Positions 12,851 to 20,363 of a stretch of DNA of 30,398 bases are shown here, piece after piece. Both the position numbers and the translations under genes were made by a program. The stretch covers positions 1 to 30,398 of IMG/VR virus record IMGVR_UViG_3300034759_000309; one strand, 5' to 3'. Position 1 is the stretch's first letter, and each line of letters starts with the position of its first letter. The notes under the pieces were generated by a model. That model saw nothing but the letters and a program-made list of their open reading frames with translations, did not search any database and had not been told where the DNA came from. This stretch comes from a virus.

Positions 12851-14281
12851 TTAATTTATAGCAACCTTATCTTTCGTTTTTACTGGAAGTTCTTTTAAAG
12901 CTTTTTCCAGTTCGTTTATTATTTCTTCTATTTTAAAAGCAGTCAGCTCTATCTTGTTTAAAGACCGTCCAAAGGTGAAACTTTCTTCTTCGTCTCTATC
13001 ACGAAAAACATTCTTGGAAAGTTTCTCGGGATCAGGCAAATATTCTCTGCCTATAGAATAGGGCACATGATAACAAAACATGCCAATTTTCGGAAAGGAA
13101 AATTTCAGTTCATAAAGATCATAGTAATTTTTAATTGCAGGTTCGACGGTGCAATTTTTGCACGGCCCTATTTCTTCGATATAGTCAAGAGGATGCATTC
13201 CCATTTCCATTGCGTTATCATAGCAATTATCGCAGAGCCATACTTTCTCTTTTTTATCGCCGCCTTTGATAAAAAAAAGATCGTATTTTACGCCAGCTTT
13301 AATCATTTTTCTAAGTGCATAATCCTTTTTATCGTAAAGCTCGGGATAACCGGTTTTTGCCGCTCGGTTCAAAAGACTCAGCCAAAAACACACACGCGGA
13401 GCCGGATCATCTGTTTTCTCTTTTATCAAATCGGGAATTACCCGCAACTGCTGTACTCTCTCATTGAGCTTCTTTTGATATATTTCTTTTGCTCTTTTGC
13501 TTGCTTCTGCCCATTTTCTTATCTCTGCTGAATGTTTTCCAGCCCATTTTCTTAAAGACGAAAGTTTTATCAGCACCATGGGTGATGCAGAACGATAATG
13601 AGGATTTTTTACTTCAACTGTCTCAAGTTCACTAACGATGTTTCTGATTCTGTTAACCGATATTCCAAATTCACCGGCTGCCGTGTCCGCCGTAACCCAT
13701 CTGTCATTCCATGCGTTGACCAGGACATCGTCGGGTAAAAGTTTTTGATGCTCAGTTAAAATTTCTAAATCCGGTGGTTCGAATATCCAATCGGGTTCTC
13801 TATCAGATTTAAAATTATACAATTTAAAAACATTATGAAGTTTGACAGCCTTTATATATTCTTCCGGCAGCATTTTTTCAAACTTATTATATCGGTCATA
13901 AGTCAAAGCTTCATTGATTCCCAAATTTGTCAACCGATATTTTAAACTTTTTAACATTTCTTTTCCGTGTGTTATTGTTTGCTGGTAATTATACATATCC
14001 AGGTCATTTTTTGTAAAAAATTGGCCATTTGTATCAGAAACCATTCTAGCCCATCGGCATAGCATTTTGTAGCCTGTATACTGTCTTAAAGCTTCATTTA
14101 TTTCTTTTCTTATATTTTTAAGTTGCGCAACGTTTTCTGCCAACCTTAAAATCCTTGCCGCTATTTTGCTTTCAGCATGACCTGAATTTGCCGCAACCGT
14201 CTTTAAATGCTCTATAAAAGGTTTGGTGAACCTTTCATCCCAGCCCTTTATTTTCAATAACGCTCGTTCTAAATAATTCAT
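12851..14281 (-). CDS. Large hypothetical protein with helix-turn-helix-like and zinc-binding segments
   Basis: A 476-residue protein. The N-terminal 160 residues are helical. Residues about 195-225 (WVTADTAAGEFGISVNRI then RNIVSELE) look like a helix-turn-helix. A probable zinc site, CDNCYDNA and later CKNCTV, lies near residues 350-380. The ATG overlaps the stop of the upstream, frameshifted zinc-ribbon gene (ATGA), so translation is probably coupled. DNA or RNA binding is plausible from these elements. No known family; it may be a replicon-specific regulator or replication accessory factor. Confidence 0.65.
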   Translation of the reverse strand: MNYLERALLKIKGWDERFTKPFIEHLKTVAANSGHAESKIAARILRLAENVAQLKNIRKEINEALRQYTGYKMLCRWARMVSDTNGQFFTKNDLDMYNYQQTITHGKEMLKSLKYRLTNLGINEALTYDRYNKFEKMLPEEYIKAVKLHNVFKLYNFKSDREPDWIFEPPDLEILTEHQKLLPDDVLVNAWNDRWVTADTAAGEFGISVNRIRNIVSELETVEVKNPHYRSASPMVLIKLSSLRKWAGKHSAEIRKWAEASKRAKEIYQKKLNERVQQLRVIPDLIKEKTDDPAPRVCFWLSLLNRAAKTGYPELYDKKDYALRKMIKAGVKYDLFFIKGGDKKEKVWLCDNCYDNAMEMGMHPLDYIEEIGPCKNCTVEPAIKNYYDLYELKFSFPKIGMFCYHVPYSIGREYLPDPEKLSKNVFRDRDEEESFTFGRSLNKIELTAFKIEEIINELEKALKELPVKTKDKVAIN

Positions 14282-14605
14282 TCCTCTCCACCTCTAATAG
14301 GCTTAAATTTTACTTTCCCCGTGCCGTTCATCTCCAGGGAGAATACCTCTTTTTCCTCATCATTTTTTGGTTCGGGCAAAATTCGTATTTAAAATATCGA
14401 CGCAAAGTATTATCATTTTTAATATAATATAATCTCTTAATGTCAACAAATTTTGTCCACATTTTGGGCATGGCTTATTTATCCATTTTTTATATTTTTC
14501 TATAACTTCATTTGCATTCCTACATTTGCATTCTACAACTTCTTCATAGTCACAATCAGGATTATCACATTTTATACCTTGTATATTTAATTGCAACGCC
14601 TTCAT
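14278..14605 (-). pseudogene. Frameshifted paralogue of the 1846-2163 zinc-ribbon gene
   Basis: From the ATG at 14605 (GAAAGGAAAA eight bases before) the frame reads MKALQLNIQGIKCDN, CDYEEVV and WINKPCPKCGQNLLTLRDYI, then stops at 14360. In the next frame the sequence continues ILPEPKN...FSLEMNGTGKVKFK, just as in the paralogue (VLPEPKE...FSVEMNGTGKMVFK). It ends in a TGA overlapping the ATG of the 14281 gene. One extra base around AATACGAATTTTG explains the break. The conserved tail and coupling suggest the full-length form was functional recently, or that the shift is an assembly error or is programmed. Confidence 0.7.
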
Positions 14606-14649
14606 GAAGATTTTCCTTTCTTTACTTTTTTCCCAACTGATTAGACTGA

Positions 14650-15099
14650 TTAGACAATATATTTCGCCAGTTCCCATATTAAAGCTACACACACAGCAGG
14701 GAATACCAAGAGTCTTTCGGCTATACCGCCCGTTCTGACAATCGGAATCCCTATCTGCGGGCCTATTGGCCAAAGAAGCTGGATTCCACTTGGATTCAGC
14801 ATATCTGCCATTATATGCGATGCATAGCCTGTTACTATAAATATCCAGTTAGCTGGCATAAATATTTTAGCTAACACATAAACAATTCCTAATGCTACAA
14901 GCGAATGAGTGGCTCTTCTGTGTCCGATTATTGGCCTTGCCAAAACCGCTCCAGCACCAACCGCATCAAAGTCAGGAATGATTGATACCACAGCGCTTAA
15001 TATTGCTCCGTTTATAACTTTTTCTGCAGGCAGCCCCATCTTTACAGTCAACATCGTTCCTGCTGCCAGTCCTATTACAGTATGTGTTTTCCAGCGCAT
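14650..15099 (-). CDS. YdjM/YbcI-family (DUF457) membrane metal-dependent hydrolase-like protein
   Basis: A 149-residue protein from the ATG at 15099 (MRWKTHTVIGLAAG), the usual start of this family. Membrane segments alternate with the conserved polar motifs KTH..G, IIPDFDA near residue 45, GHRRATHSL near 60, and GYASHIMADML with GIQLLWP near 90-105. These His/Asp sets are held to bind metal. In E. coli the family includes the LexA-regulated YdjM. A longer frame from a GTG at 15150 is open, but that GTG abuts the ribosome site. A strong hairpin lies between the ribosome site and the ATG. Confidence 0.8.
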   Translation of the reverse strand: MRWKTHTVIGLAAGTMLTVKMGLPAEKVINGAILSAVVSIIPDFDAVGAGAVLARPIIGHRRATHSLVALGIVYVLAKIFMPANWIFIVTGYASHIMADMLNPSGIQLLWPIGPQIGIPIVRTGGIAERLLVFPAVCVALIWELAKYIV

Positions 15100-15157
15100 G
15101 ATACTTGCAAGGGCTTCAGATACATTTATCCGAAGCCCTTGTTTATTCACCCCTTTT
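15100..15157 (-). promoter_or_regulatory. Long hairpin between Shine-Dalgarno and start codon of the YdjM-like gene
   Basis: AAAAGGGG (15150-15157) is followed on the minus strand by eight bases, then a 15-pair stem beginning CAAGGGCTTCGGATA with a four-base loop (15108-15141), eight more bases and the ATG. It resembles the radC case at 3249-3290. Folding would shorten a 50-base spacing to about 16 unpaired bases. Confidence 0.5.
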
Positions 15158-15162
15158 ATAAT

Positions 15163-15330
15163 TTATTTTTCTTTAGATTTCGGCGAGTTTACATTATCTT
15201 GTTTCTTGCTTCTTTTTAAAAAATCAATGATTAAACCCGCATCTCGAAAACCTATTCCGTATTTCAGCAATTCTGCCTTTTTTTCTTTATCTGTTCCATG
15301 CAGTTCTATGCACGAGAGCAATTTTATCAT
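15163..15330 (-). CDS. Small hypothetical protein (52-55 residues)
   Basis: It follows nrdG by ten bases and precedes the YdjM-like gene. The frame reads MIKLLSCIELHGTDKEKKAE and ends in the lysine-rich SPKSKEK. The ATG at 15330 touches the GGAAAGG site, so the in-frame TTG at 15321 is the better start. The helical, charged product has no recognised motif. Its place suggests an nrdG operon member. Confidence 0.5.
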   Translation of the reverse strand: MIKLLSCIELHGTDKEKKAELLKYGIGFRDAGLIIDFLKRSKKQDNVNSPKSKEK

Positions 15331-15340
15331 CCTTTCCGAT

Positions 15341-16021
15341 TCAAATTCCTCTTACAGAAGCTCTGACATGCAGATCGTCTGCCATTTTTCTTACTTCTTC
15401 CGGAGGATATGGATTTAACTTATTCAGTTCAGGATCAATCAGCGTATCCCCCAGCCTGAACTGTTGAATGACATATCTTTCATAAGGAATCAGTTTCCGT
15501 ATTTGAATTATGTCTTCCAGGGTTAAGACAGGAACAAGTGTTGTCCTGAATTCGTGTGGTATCCTCGACTTTTTCAAGGCTTCTATACTTTCCCTGATAC
15601 TTTGGACATGGCCGTCTGTGCATTTGTTAATATAGCTGTATTTGTCCAAGGGAGCTTTGATGTCCATGGCGACATAATCCAGAATAGGGAGCAGTTCTTT
15701 TAGCTTGTCCGGATTTGTGCCGTTAGTGTCCAGTTTCACTTTCAGGTCCAGTGATTTTATTTTTTCAATAAAATCACCCAAATCCGGCTGTAGTGTCGGC
15801 TCCCCTCCAGATATGCAAACACCGTCAAGCTTGTCCTTTCGGTTGTCTAAATAAAAAAGAATATCGTCTTCAAAATACTTGGGCAGTTTTTCGGGATTTA
15901 GAACGAGATTCCGGTTATAACAGTATCTACAACGTAGATTGCAACCACCTGTGAAAATTGTAGCACAAATATTCCCAGGAAAATCAATTATGCTTACTTT
16001 TTGGAAGCCCCTGATAACCAT
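15341..16021 (-). CDS. nrdG: Anaerobic ribonucleoside-triphosphate reductase activating protein (radical SAM)
   Basis: A 226-residue activase that installs the glycyl radical on NrdD using S-adenosylmethionine. The N-terminus has SIIDFPGNICATIFTGGCNL, leading into the radical SAM triad CNLRCRYC (three Cys around residue 29-36). It then has the SAM-binding CISGGEPTLQ near 77 and TNGTNPD. This matches the NrdG/PflA-like type found in Clostridia. The ATG at 16021 is preceded by GGAGGT at seven bases; a TTG slightly upstream is not needed. Its partner nrdD lies 4 kb upstream on the same strand, not adjacent. A relic of its 5' end lies at 16591-16730. Confidence 0.9.
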   Translation of the reverse strand: MVIRGFQKVSIIDFPGNICATIFTGGCNLRCRYCYNRNLVLNPEKLPKYFEDDILFYLDNRKDKLDGVCISGGEPTLQPDLGDFIEKIKSLDLKVKLDTNGTNPDKLKELLPILDYVAMDIKAPLDKYSYINKCTDGHVQSIRESIEALKKSRIPHEFRTTLVPVLTLEDIIQIRKLIPYERYVIQQFRLGDTLIDPELNKLNPYPPEEVRKMADDLHVRASVRGI

Positions 16022-16055
16022 TGAGTTTACCTCCAACTTTGTTAAAATAATTTAT

Positions 16056-16081
16056 GGCAAGAAGGAAAGCTCCCTCTTGCC
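16056..16081 (-). terminator. Hairpin upstream of nrdG
   Basis: GGCAAGAGGG with its pairing arm CCTTCTTGCC forms a near-perfect stem between the 16160 membrane gene and nrdG. It probably ends the upstream transcript, with a short AT-rich tract following on the minus strand. Confidence 0.5.
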
Positions 16082-16159
16082 AGTGTAAAAGATTTTGCTA
16101 AATATCTTGTAACTATATCATTTTTTTCTTTTCTGGATGTCTTGGTCTCAAAAGACCTT

Positions 16160-16480
16160 TTATATCTTTTGTAACAACATAAATCTGATCATATAACAAA
16201 CAGTAAGGATAATACACGCCAACATATTAATAATTATTACATTTATTGATTTTTTATCTCCCAAAGAAAACTTTGCTGCAAAAAGAGTGGTCGAAATTAA
16301 TATTATTAATCCCCCCATAATCATACAAAATTTTGTTGCTCTATCTGAAATAATGAACTCTAATATTTTCTGCAATACTTCCTCAGATATGAAAGAAGGT
16401 CGAGGAAGTGTAATACATGCACTTATAACAGCAATTAAGAATAAAATTATCCATAGATAATACAAATTATTATTATTCAT
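16160..16480 (-). CDS. Three-helix membrane protein
   Basis: A 106-residue protein with hydrophobic stretches at about 8-25 (LWIILFLIAVISACITL), 50-70 (FCMIMGGLIILISTTLF) and 82-102 (VIIINMLACIILTVCY). CAAGGAG precedes the ATG with normal spacing. No recognised family. It lies between nrdG and the nrdG relic, so it may have arrived with, or been duplicated in, the same rearrangement. Confidence 0.55.
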   Translation of the reverse strand: MNNNNLYYLWIILFLIAVISACITLPRPSFISEEVLQKILEFIISDRATKFCMIMGGLIILISTTLFAAKFSLGDKKSINVIIINMLACIILTVCYMIRFMLLQKI

Positions 16481-16590
16481 TGTAACAAACTCCTTGTTTA
16501 ACTTATTTTTTAATTATATTCTATACTTATTTTAATTTTCCTATATAGTAAGTCCAATTTACTTTATTTTTTTGCTAATATAAAGTAATT

Positions 16591-16730
16591 GGGCAGTTTT
16601 TAAGAATTTAGAAGATATTACAGTTGTGGCAGTATCCGCAAACGCAGATTCAATCACCTGTGAAAATTATTGCACAAATATTCCCAGGAAAATCAATTAT
16701 GCTTACTTTTTGGAAGCCCCTGATATCCAT
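16591..16730 (-). pseudogene. nrdG: Relic of the nrdG 5' end
   Basis: From the ATG at 16730 the frame reads MDIRGFQKVSIIDFPGNICA, like nrdG (MVIRGFQKVSIIDFPGNICA). It is then interrupted by a TGA just before the radical SAM cysteines (GYCH still readable). DNA similarity to 15890-16021 continues to about 16591 and includes the GTAAACTCA leader. It is a partial duplication, no longer coding. Confidence 0.85.
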
Positions 16731-16735
16731 TGAGT

Positions 16736-16996
16736 TTACATCCAACCTATGTTGAATAATATTTCGCAGTCACAGTGACCACCGTGGCTGTCAAAATATT
16801 TAAGCGTTTTTTCAATATCGATTTCCGGCATTGTTTGCAATATCCGAATTGCGTATGATTTGTCATAACCGCCGTTGCATTTCCACGTGGTATTTCCATC
16901 CTTATCTTCTTTAAAGTTACAGCCTTCAGATCCGGCTAATCGTTCACAAAATTCATCCCACCTGGGATGCTTCGGATTCATTATTGTTTTCATCAT
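16736..16996 (-). CDS. DUF2695-like small protein
   Basis: An 86-residue protein from the ATG at 16996, seven bases after GAGAGGGG. It carries MNPKHPRWDEFCERL, a helix IRILQTMPEIDIEKTL and the closing YFDSHGGHCDCEILFN, the pattern I associate with DUF2695 proteins. The His/Cys cluster HGGHCDC may bind metal. Its last codons (GWM, TAA) coincide with the duplicated nrdG leader, where the original GGAGGT has become GGATGT. It overlaps the 3' end of the upstream gene by 44 bases. Confidence 0.65.
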   Translation of the reverse strand: MMKTIMNPKHPRWDEFCERLAGSEGCNFKEDKDGNTTWKCNGGYDKSYAIRILQTMPEIDIEKTLKYFDSHGGHCDCEILFNIGWM

Positions 16997-17567
16997 TTTT
17001 AACCCCTCTCTTTTTTTTATCAAAAAAAGTTTTAAAATCAATTGTACATAAAATTGACCTTAATGAGTATGTTTTAATTAAATCTTTGAAAAATACTTCG
17101 GGCCTATTGTCCGGGATATTATTATACCGTATATAATCTATATGCGAAACGTAATCAATCTTAACAGGCTTATCTGGAACTTCGACATATTCATGTTTTA
17201 TATTGGTTAATCCGATCAAGCTTTCCTGGCACTGGACATTTTGGTTGATCACCCAATGCTCGCCTGTTAGCGAAGCATCCACGACATGTTCTACTACTTT
17301 TTCGGGAAAAATTAAATTGCCAGGAAGTATATGACTTTCATCTACAGTATAAACATACAATAATGGTGCTATTTTTGTATATCTATACAAAAATGCGAGG
17401 TTTTTTGCAATTTGAATCCCTGCTGGCATAGCGGATAAACAACCCTCTATACTATCGCAGAAACAAATGCGCTTAATTTTTCCATCTTCTCCTTCGATCC
17501 GTTGTTTTGGTATCCTCGGGATCAATATGTTCCTCTTGATTTTTTCTAGTGATACATGATATAGCAT
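16953..17567 (-). CDS. Hypothetical protein, possibly with altered 3' end
   Basis: A 204-residue protein beginning MLYHVSLEKIKRNILIPRIP, with GGGAGAGAAGAAA before the ATG. RICFCDSIEGCLSAMPAG near residue 33-50 and a strand-rich middle (LLYVYTVDESHILPG) are notable. A YHVS...PRIP...CLSA.P start is familiar from clostridial and phage proteins of unknown role; a relation to ADP-ribosyltransferase-like folds is only a guess. The last 14 codons overlap the next gene. A run of eight A just before (16983-17012 region) would, with one more A, give a stop ahead of that gene's ribosome site. Confidence 0.55.
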   Translation of the reverse strand: MLYHVSLEKIKRNILIPRIPKQRIEGEDGKIKRICFCDSIEGCLSAMPAGIQIAKNLAFLYRYTKIAPLLYVYTVDESHILPGNLIFPEKVVEHVVDASLTGEHWVINQNVQCQESLIGLTNIKHEYVEVPDKPVKIDYVSHIDYIRYNNIPDNRPEVFFKDLIKTYSLRSILCTIDFKTFFDKKKRGVKNDENNNESEASQVG

Positions 17568-17609
17568 TTTCTTCTCTCCCGCGTCATAGAAAAGTACCGC
17601 TTTCGCGGA

Positions 17610-17800
17610 GAATTATTTGTTCAGCTCCGGGGCAGAGCCTGGGTGAGATTCCCCCTTCGGTAATGCCCGGTAGGCGTAGCACGGTCTTGGTCGTGCACGG
17701 CGTTGAGCGGTTCTGCCGGAAGGGTCAAGACTAGGGGAACATCTGGACGTCGCTTTGTAGCCTACCGGACGGAGGGCTAACTAAGGAGGGTGGACCTTCC
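17610..17800 (+). ncRNA. Structured RNA, copy 2 (homologous to 7255-7430)
   Basis: GC-rich and collinear with copy 1. Shared blocks are CTCCGGG-type hairpin, CCCTTCGG.AATGCCCGG, AGCGGTTCTGCCGG, ACTAGGGGA.CAT, TGGACGTC and GGGCTAACT.AGGAGG, ending in ACCTTCC. Stem GCCCGGTAGGC (17665-17675) with GCCTACCGGAC (17760-17770) keeps pairing through base changes on both sides. Stem GTCTTG/CAAGAC (17684-17689, 17726-17731) replaces a differently paired stem in copy 1. The outer IS-like hairpins of copy 1 are not obvious here, so this may be a trimmed copy. Like copy 1 it begins just upstream of a minus-strand start codon. Confidence 0.6.
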
Positions 17801-17904
17801 ATTGTATAATGGATATGCAAACTTATTAGGTATAAAACAATCAGGTTTTTCTTTCTTTTCTATAAAACAGATACAATCTTTAATCTCTTTATAGTTTTTT
17901 ATTT

Positions 17905-18297
17905 TTAATCATTCTTTCTTGTTTTTATTTTTTCATATGGATAGTCGATTATTTTCAGAAATTCTTCTGTTTTATATTCCATTGGCGTATTATAAAGTTT
18001 ATAGAATTCTTCGTTTCTTAAAAAAACGCAACCGGGACATGTCAGATACTTATTCACCACACCTGTCCCGTCATCCCGATAATCCATCACAAGCCCCGTT
18101 GTAATACGACGTCCGCATATAGGGCAAACAGGCGCAGCTATAAGCTGTTGATAGGATTCATTATCTAACAGTTTAGCAGCTTCTTCATCAAAAATGTTGA
18201 CGTAATACTCATTATAATTAATTAGATGTTCCTGCTTTTGTATAAGTTTTTGATACAAATCAGGATGAACTGATTTACTGACTTTTATGATTTGCAT
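17905..18297 (-). CDS. Zinc-ribbon hypothetical protein
   Basis: A 130-residue protein; AAAGGAG precedes the ATG at 18297. The N-terminal half is helical (SVHPDLYQKLIQKQEHLI). The middle carries CPICGRR near residue 58 and CPGC near residue 87, a spaced zinc ribbon. The C-terminus is charged. No family recognised. Its ribosome-binding site overlaps the read-through frame of the small upstream gene. Confidence 0.6.
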   Translation of the reverse strand: MQIIKVSKSVHPDLYQKLIQKQEHLINYNEYYVNIFDEEAAKLLDNESYQQLIAAPVCPICGRRITTGLVMDYRDDGTGVVNKYLTCPGCVFLRNEEFYKLYNTPMEYKTEEFLKIIDYPYEKIKTRKND

Positions 18298-18409
18298 ATA
18301 TAAAAGCTCCTTTCTTATCTATTTTAATCTTTATTTGCATTAATTCCATCTTTTCCTTTTTAACTATTCTGGCAATGGGTCTTACAGAAGCGGAATCCAG
18401 TCTTGGGTC

Positions 18410-18532
18410 CTAAACTTCCATGATGGCATTTTTCTTTGCTTGGTCAGAAGATGTGCCCTGAACTGTAATTGTAGTTATAGGGAATATAACGGAATCATCT
18501 CCTATTCCCATAATTTGTACTGTATAATACAT
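18410..18532 (-). CDS. Small gene interrupted by an in-frame amber codon
   Basis: The ATG at 18532 follows AAGGAGG with ideal spacing and encodes MYYTVQIMGIGDDSVIFPIT, ending ...KKNAIMEV at a TAG (18410-18412). The same frame continues without break as DPRLDSASVRPIARIVKKEK and on to a stop at 18275, overlapping the next gene by 23 bases. The continuation reads like native protein, a typical tail for this sort of small phage-type protein. The TAG is probably a recent nonsense mutation of AAG or CAG. Recoding cannot be excluded, but TAG is used as an ordinary stop elsewhere in the window. Confidence 0.55.
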   Translation of the reverse strand: MYYTVQIMGIGDDSVIFPITTITVQGTSSDQAKKNAIMEV

Positions 18533-18571
18533 TTGCAATGCCTCCTTGTTAATCAATTAAGTGAAAGCTCC

Positions 18572-18732
18572 TTAAAATATTTTACCGATCGAATTTAAAG
18601 GGATAATCAGGTATCGCCCGTTTAAATCATATAAACGTGCGTCATGATCTTCCTGGTTCAGCTTTCGGTTTTGAAATAATGTCGATACCCTGTTTCATCT
18701 ATTGTTAAACATAAACGGCCATTATACAGCAT
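18572..18732 (-). pseudogene. Frameshifted small gene
   Basis: After AAGGAGG an ATG at 18732 opens MLYNGRLCLTIDETGYRHYF, which stops after five more codons. Another frame carries on with KLNQEDHDARLYDLNGRYLI and stops at 18572, just before the ribosome site of the next gene. The length is not a multiple of three, so at least one indel separates the parts. Assignment is by reading sense only. Confidence 0.4.
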
Positions 18733-18791
18733 CTGCCTTTTTATCCTCCTTAATCCAACCTTATCCAAAAGTTATGAAATCTGGCAGATTA

Positions 18792-19259
18792 TTACATAGA
18801 AATATATATGCATACCATATCGGGAACAACAGAGTTGGGAACAAACTGGGAAACGTATTTCAAAAACGACCTTGGTGAATAGTCATTCTCTTCAGCGTAT
18901 TCTTCAGCAGCAGATAGGATCTCCTTCTTGTTGTACGATCCGACATAAACTTCCATAGGTTCCTGACCTACCCAAAAATAACGCTTTGCGTCTCCTTGTG
19001 TAAATTCAAGAAAAGATAAACCGTCGCTGGTAATATGGTCATATTGAGAATACACAACTACCTTGTCAAAATCCTGAGCGAATAAACGACCTCCGTCATT
19101 AAGATCTGGCATGACAGCTACTACCAACAACGATTTGACATTGTTATCGGCTAAAAGTTTACCATCTTCTGTGCTGTAGCCCTCTTGCACAAGACCATCA
19201 ATAAACTCCTGTTCCGTTAGTTCCCCAAAGAACAATCCATCATTAAATGTTATTTGCAT
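18792..19259 (-). CDS. Hypothetical protein
   Basis: A 155-residue acidic soluble protein beginning MQITFNDGLFFGELTEQEF, with GGAGGGG ten bases before the ATG. Strands and helices alternate (VKSLLVVAVMPDLNDGGRL, KVVVYSQYDHITSDGL). The end is hydrophobic (VPDMVCIYISM). No cysteine cluster or signal. No family recognised; it belongs to a run of three small same-strand genes. Confidence 0.55.
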   Translation of the reverse strand: MQITFNDGLFFGELTEQEFIDGLVQEGYSTEDGKLLADNNVKSLLVVAVMPDLNDGGRLFAQDFDKVVVYSQYDHITSDGLSFLEFTQGDAKRYFWVGQEPMEVYVGSYNKKEILSAAEEYAEENDYSPRSFLKYVSQFVPNSVVPDMVCIYISM

Positions 19260-19287
19260 ATGATATACCCCTCCATGTTTATTAAAT

Positions 19288-19587
19288 TTAAAACAAAATC
19301 TTAACGGTGCCCCTTTTTATATTTCCTGCACTGGGACCATAATTCATCATTACCAATCCTGCTGCTACCCTGGCTTCTCCAGGATGATCAGGGTATTCTT
19401 TTTCAGCCCTATCCATTTCTAATTTGCAAATATCTTGCCAGTCATCTTCTGAAATGATTATTTTGGTTGGGTCTATATCGCTTTTTCCATCCCAACCCAA
19501 CTCTTTGTAAAAATTAAGTATTCGGATTAATACACTTTCGCCGCCAATCTTTCGATAATCGGGCATTACCAATACTTTTGACTCCAT
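19288..19587 (-). CDS. Hypothetical protein
   Basis: A 99-residue protein (MESKVLVMPDYRKIGGESV), with CGGAGGGATTTTTC before the ATG. It has an acidic helix EDDWQDICKLEMDRAEKEYP and a late GEARVAAGLVMMNYGPSAG. No recognised motif, signal or membrane segment. It lies 28 bases upstream of the 19259 gene and could be co-transcribed with it. Confidence 0.55.
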   Translation of the reverse strand: MESKVLVMPDYRKIGGESVLIRILNFYKELGWDGKSDIDPTKIIISEDDWQDICKLEMDRAEKEYPDHPGEARVAAGLVMMNYGPSAGNIKRGTVKILF

Positions 19588-19654
19588 GAAAAATCCCTCC
19601 GGATCTTATTTTTTAATTAAAAAAAGCGGAATGACCTGCCGCCTTTTTTAACAG

Positions 19655-19915
19655 TTAAGCTTTCAAACCGAATACCTTGTCATAATAAGCTGCACGTCTC
19701 GCTTCGATTGGCAAATCTTCTTCATACATGCGAGAATTGTTGTCCCAGTCTTCATAGCATTCAGGGCAGAAATAAGAGTTTAAAACTGCAATAAGATATC
19801 CGTTTTTCGCCGGTTCGTTGCATCTGTCGCAAATGCCGCAACCGCCAAGTTTTTCAGTGTCTTCTGCAGTTGCCTCATAAACAACATATCCAGCATTGCT
19901 TTTGAACTTTTTCAT
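19655..19915 (-). CDS. Small zinc-finger-like protein
   Basis: An 86-residue protein from the ATG at 19915 (MKKFKSNAGYVVYEATAEDT), chosen because AGGAGG lies nine bases upstream. It has CGICDRCNEP near residue 25 and CPECYEDW near residue 50: four to five cysteines in two pairs separated by a strand, a classic small treble-clef or ribbon. The tail (PIEARRAAYYDKVFGLKA) is helical. The role is unknown; comparable phage proteins are often nucleic-acid binding. A CCGCC/GCGG hairpin follows its stop (about 19621-19647). Confidence 0.6.
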   Translation of the reverse strand: MKKFKSNAGYVVYEATAEDTEKLGGCGICDRCNEPAKNGYLIAVLNSYFCPECYEDWDNNSRMYEEDLPIEARRAAYYDKVFGLKA

Positions 19916-20051
19916 AAGCAAAAACCTCCTGTTCATTTTTTTATATATATAAAATAAGAACAGAATGATCTGCTGTCCTTATTTTGTCGTTATACAAAAT
20001 CTCTTCGGACATGCCGGAGAGATAAATATTATATACTGTTTTACTACAGTT

Positions 20052-20294
20052 TTACCTTTTATCTGTTTGCTTTAAATGGGTAGGCGGATAGGCCCTAATA
20101 TACTTTGCAATAACTATAATTGAAAATATTGCAAAGATAAGGTCGTGAACATAAACTTTGCCAAACAACGTTAAGTTCCGAACCCAAGGTATTTGCCCTA
20201 TAGTATATTCCTGAATTAAAAAAAGCACACAAAAGGCAAGAACGTAAAGATTGTAAACCGCAACAACATCCATGATCTTTCTCAGCATCGTCAT
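20052..20294 (-). CDS. Two-helix membrane protein
   Basis: Eighty residues (78 if the second ATG at 20288 is used, which sits better after GGGAG). Hydrophobic segments lie at about 10-28 (VVAVYNLYVLAFCVLFLI) and 50-66 (DLIFAIFSIIVIAKYI), with a polar tail PPTHLKQTDKR. No family recognised. The gene follows nrdD after a terminator hairpin. Confidence 0.5.
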   Translation of the reverse strand: MTMLRKIMDVVAVYNLYVLAFCVLFLIQEYTIGQIPWVRNLTLFGKVYVHDLIFAIFSIIVIAKYIRAYPPTHLKQTDKR

Positions 20295-20324
20295 ACGCTC
20301 CCTTCGCTACTTATAGAAATTTTA

Positions 20325-20353
20325 GGAGTGCAGGTTCATAGAGCCTGCACTCC
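20325..20353 (-). terminator. Terminator after nrdD
   Basis: GGAGTGCAGG and CCTGCACTCC pair perfectly around a nine-base loop, eleven bases after the nrdD stop on the minus strand, followed by TAAAATTT. It separates nrdD from the small membrane gene. Confidence 0.65.
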
Positions 20354-20363
20354 GTCTCTTTTC

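Noticed and set aside
18410-18412. Pyrrolysine codon
   Set aside because: TAG is an ordinary stop in other genes here and no pyl genes are visible; nonsense mutation is simpler.
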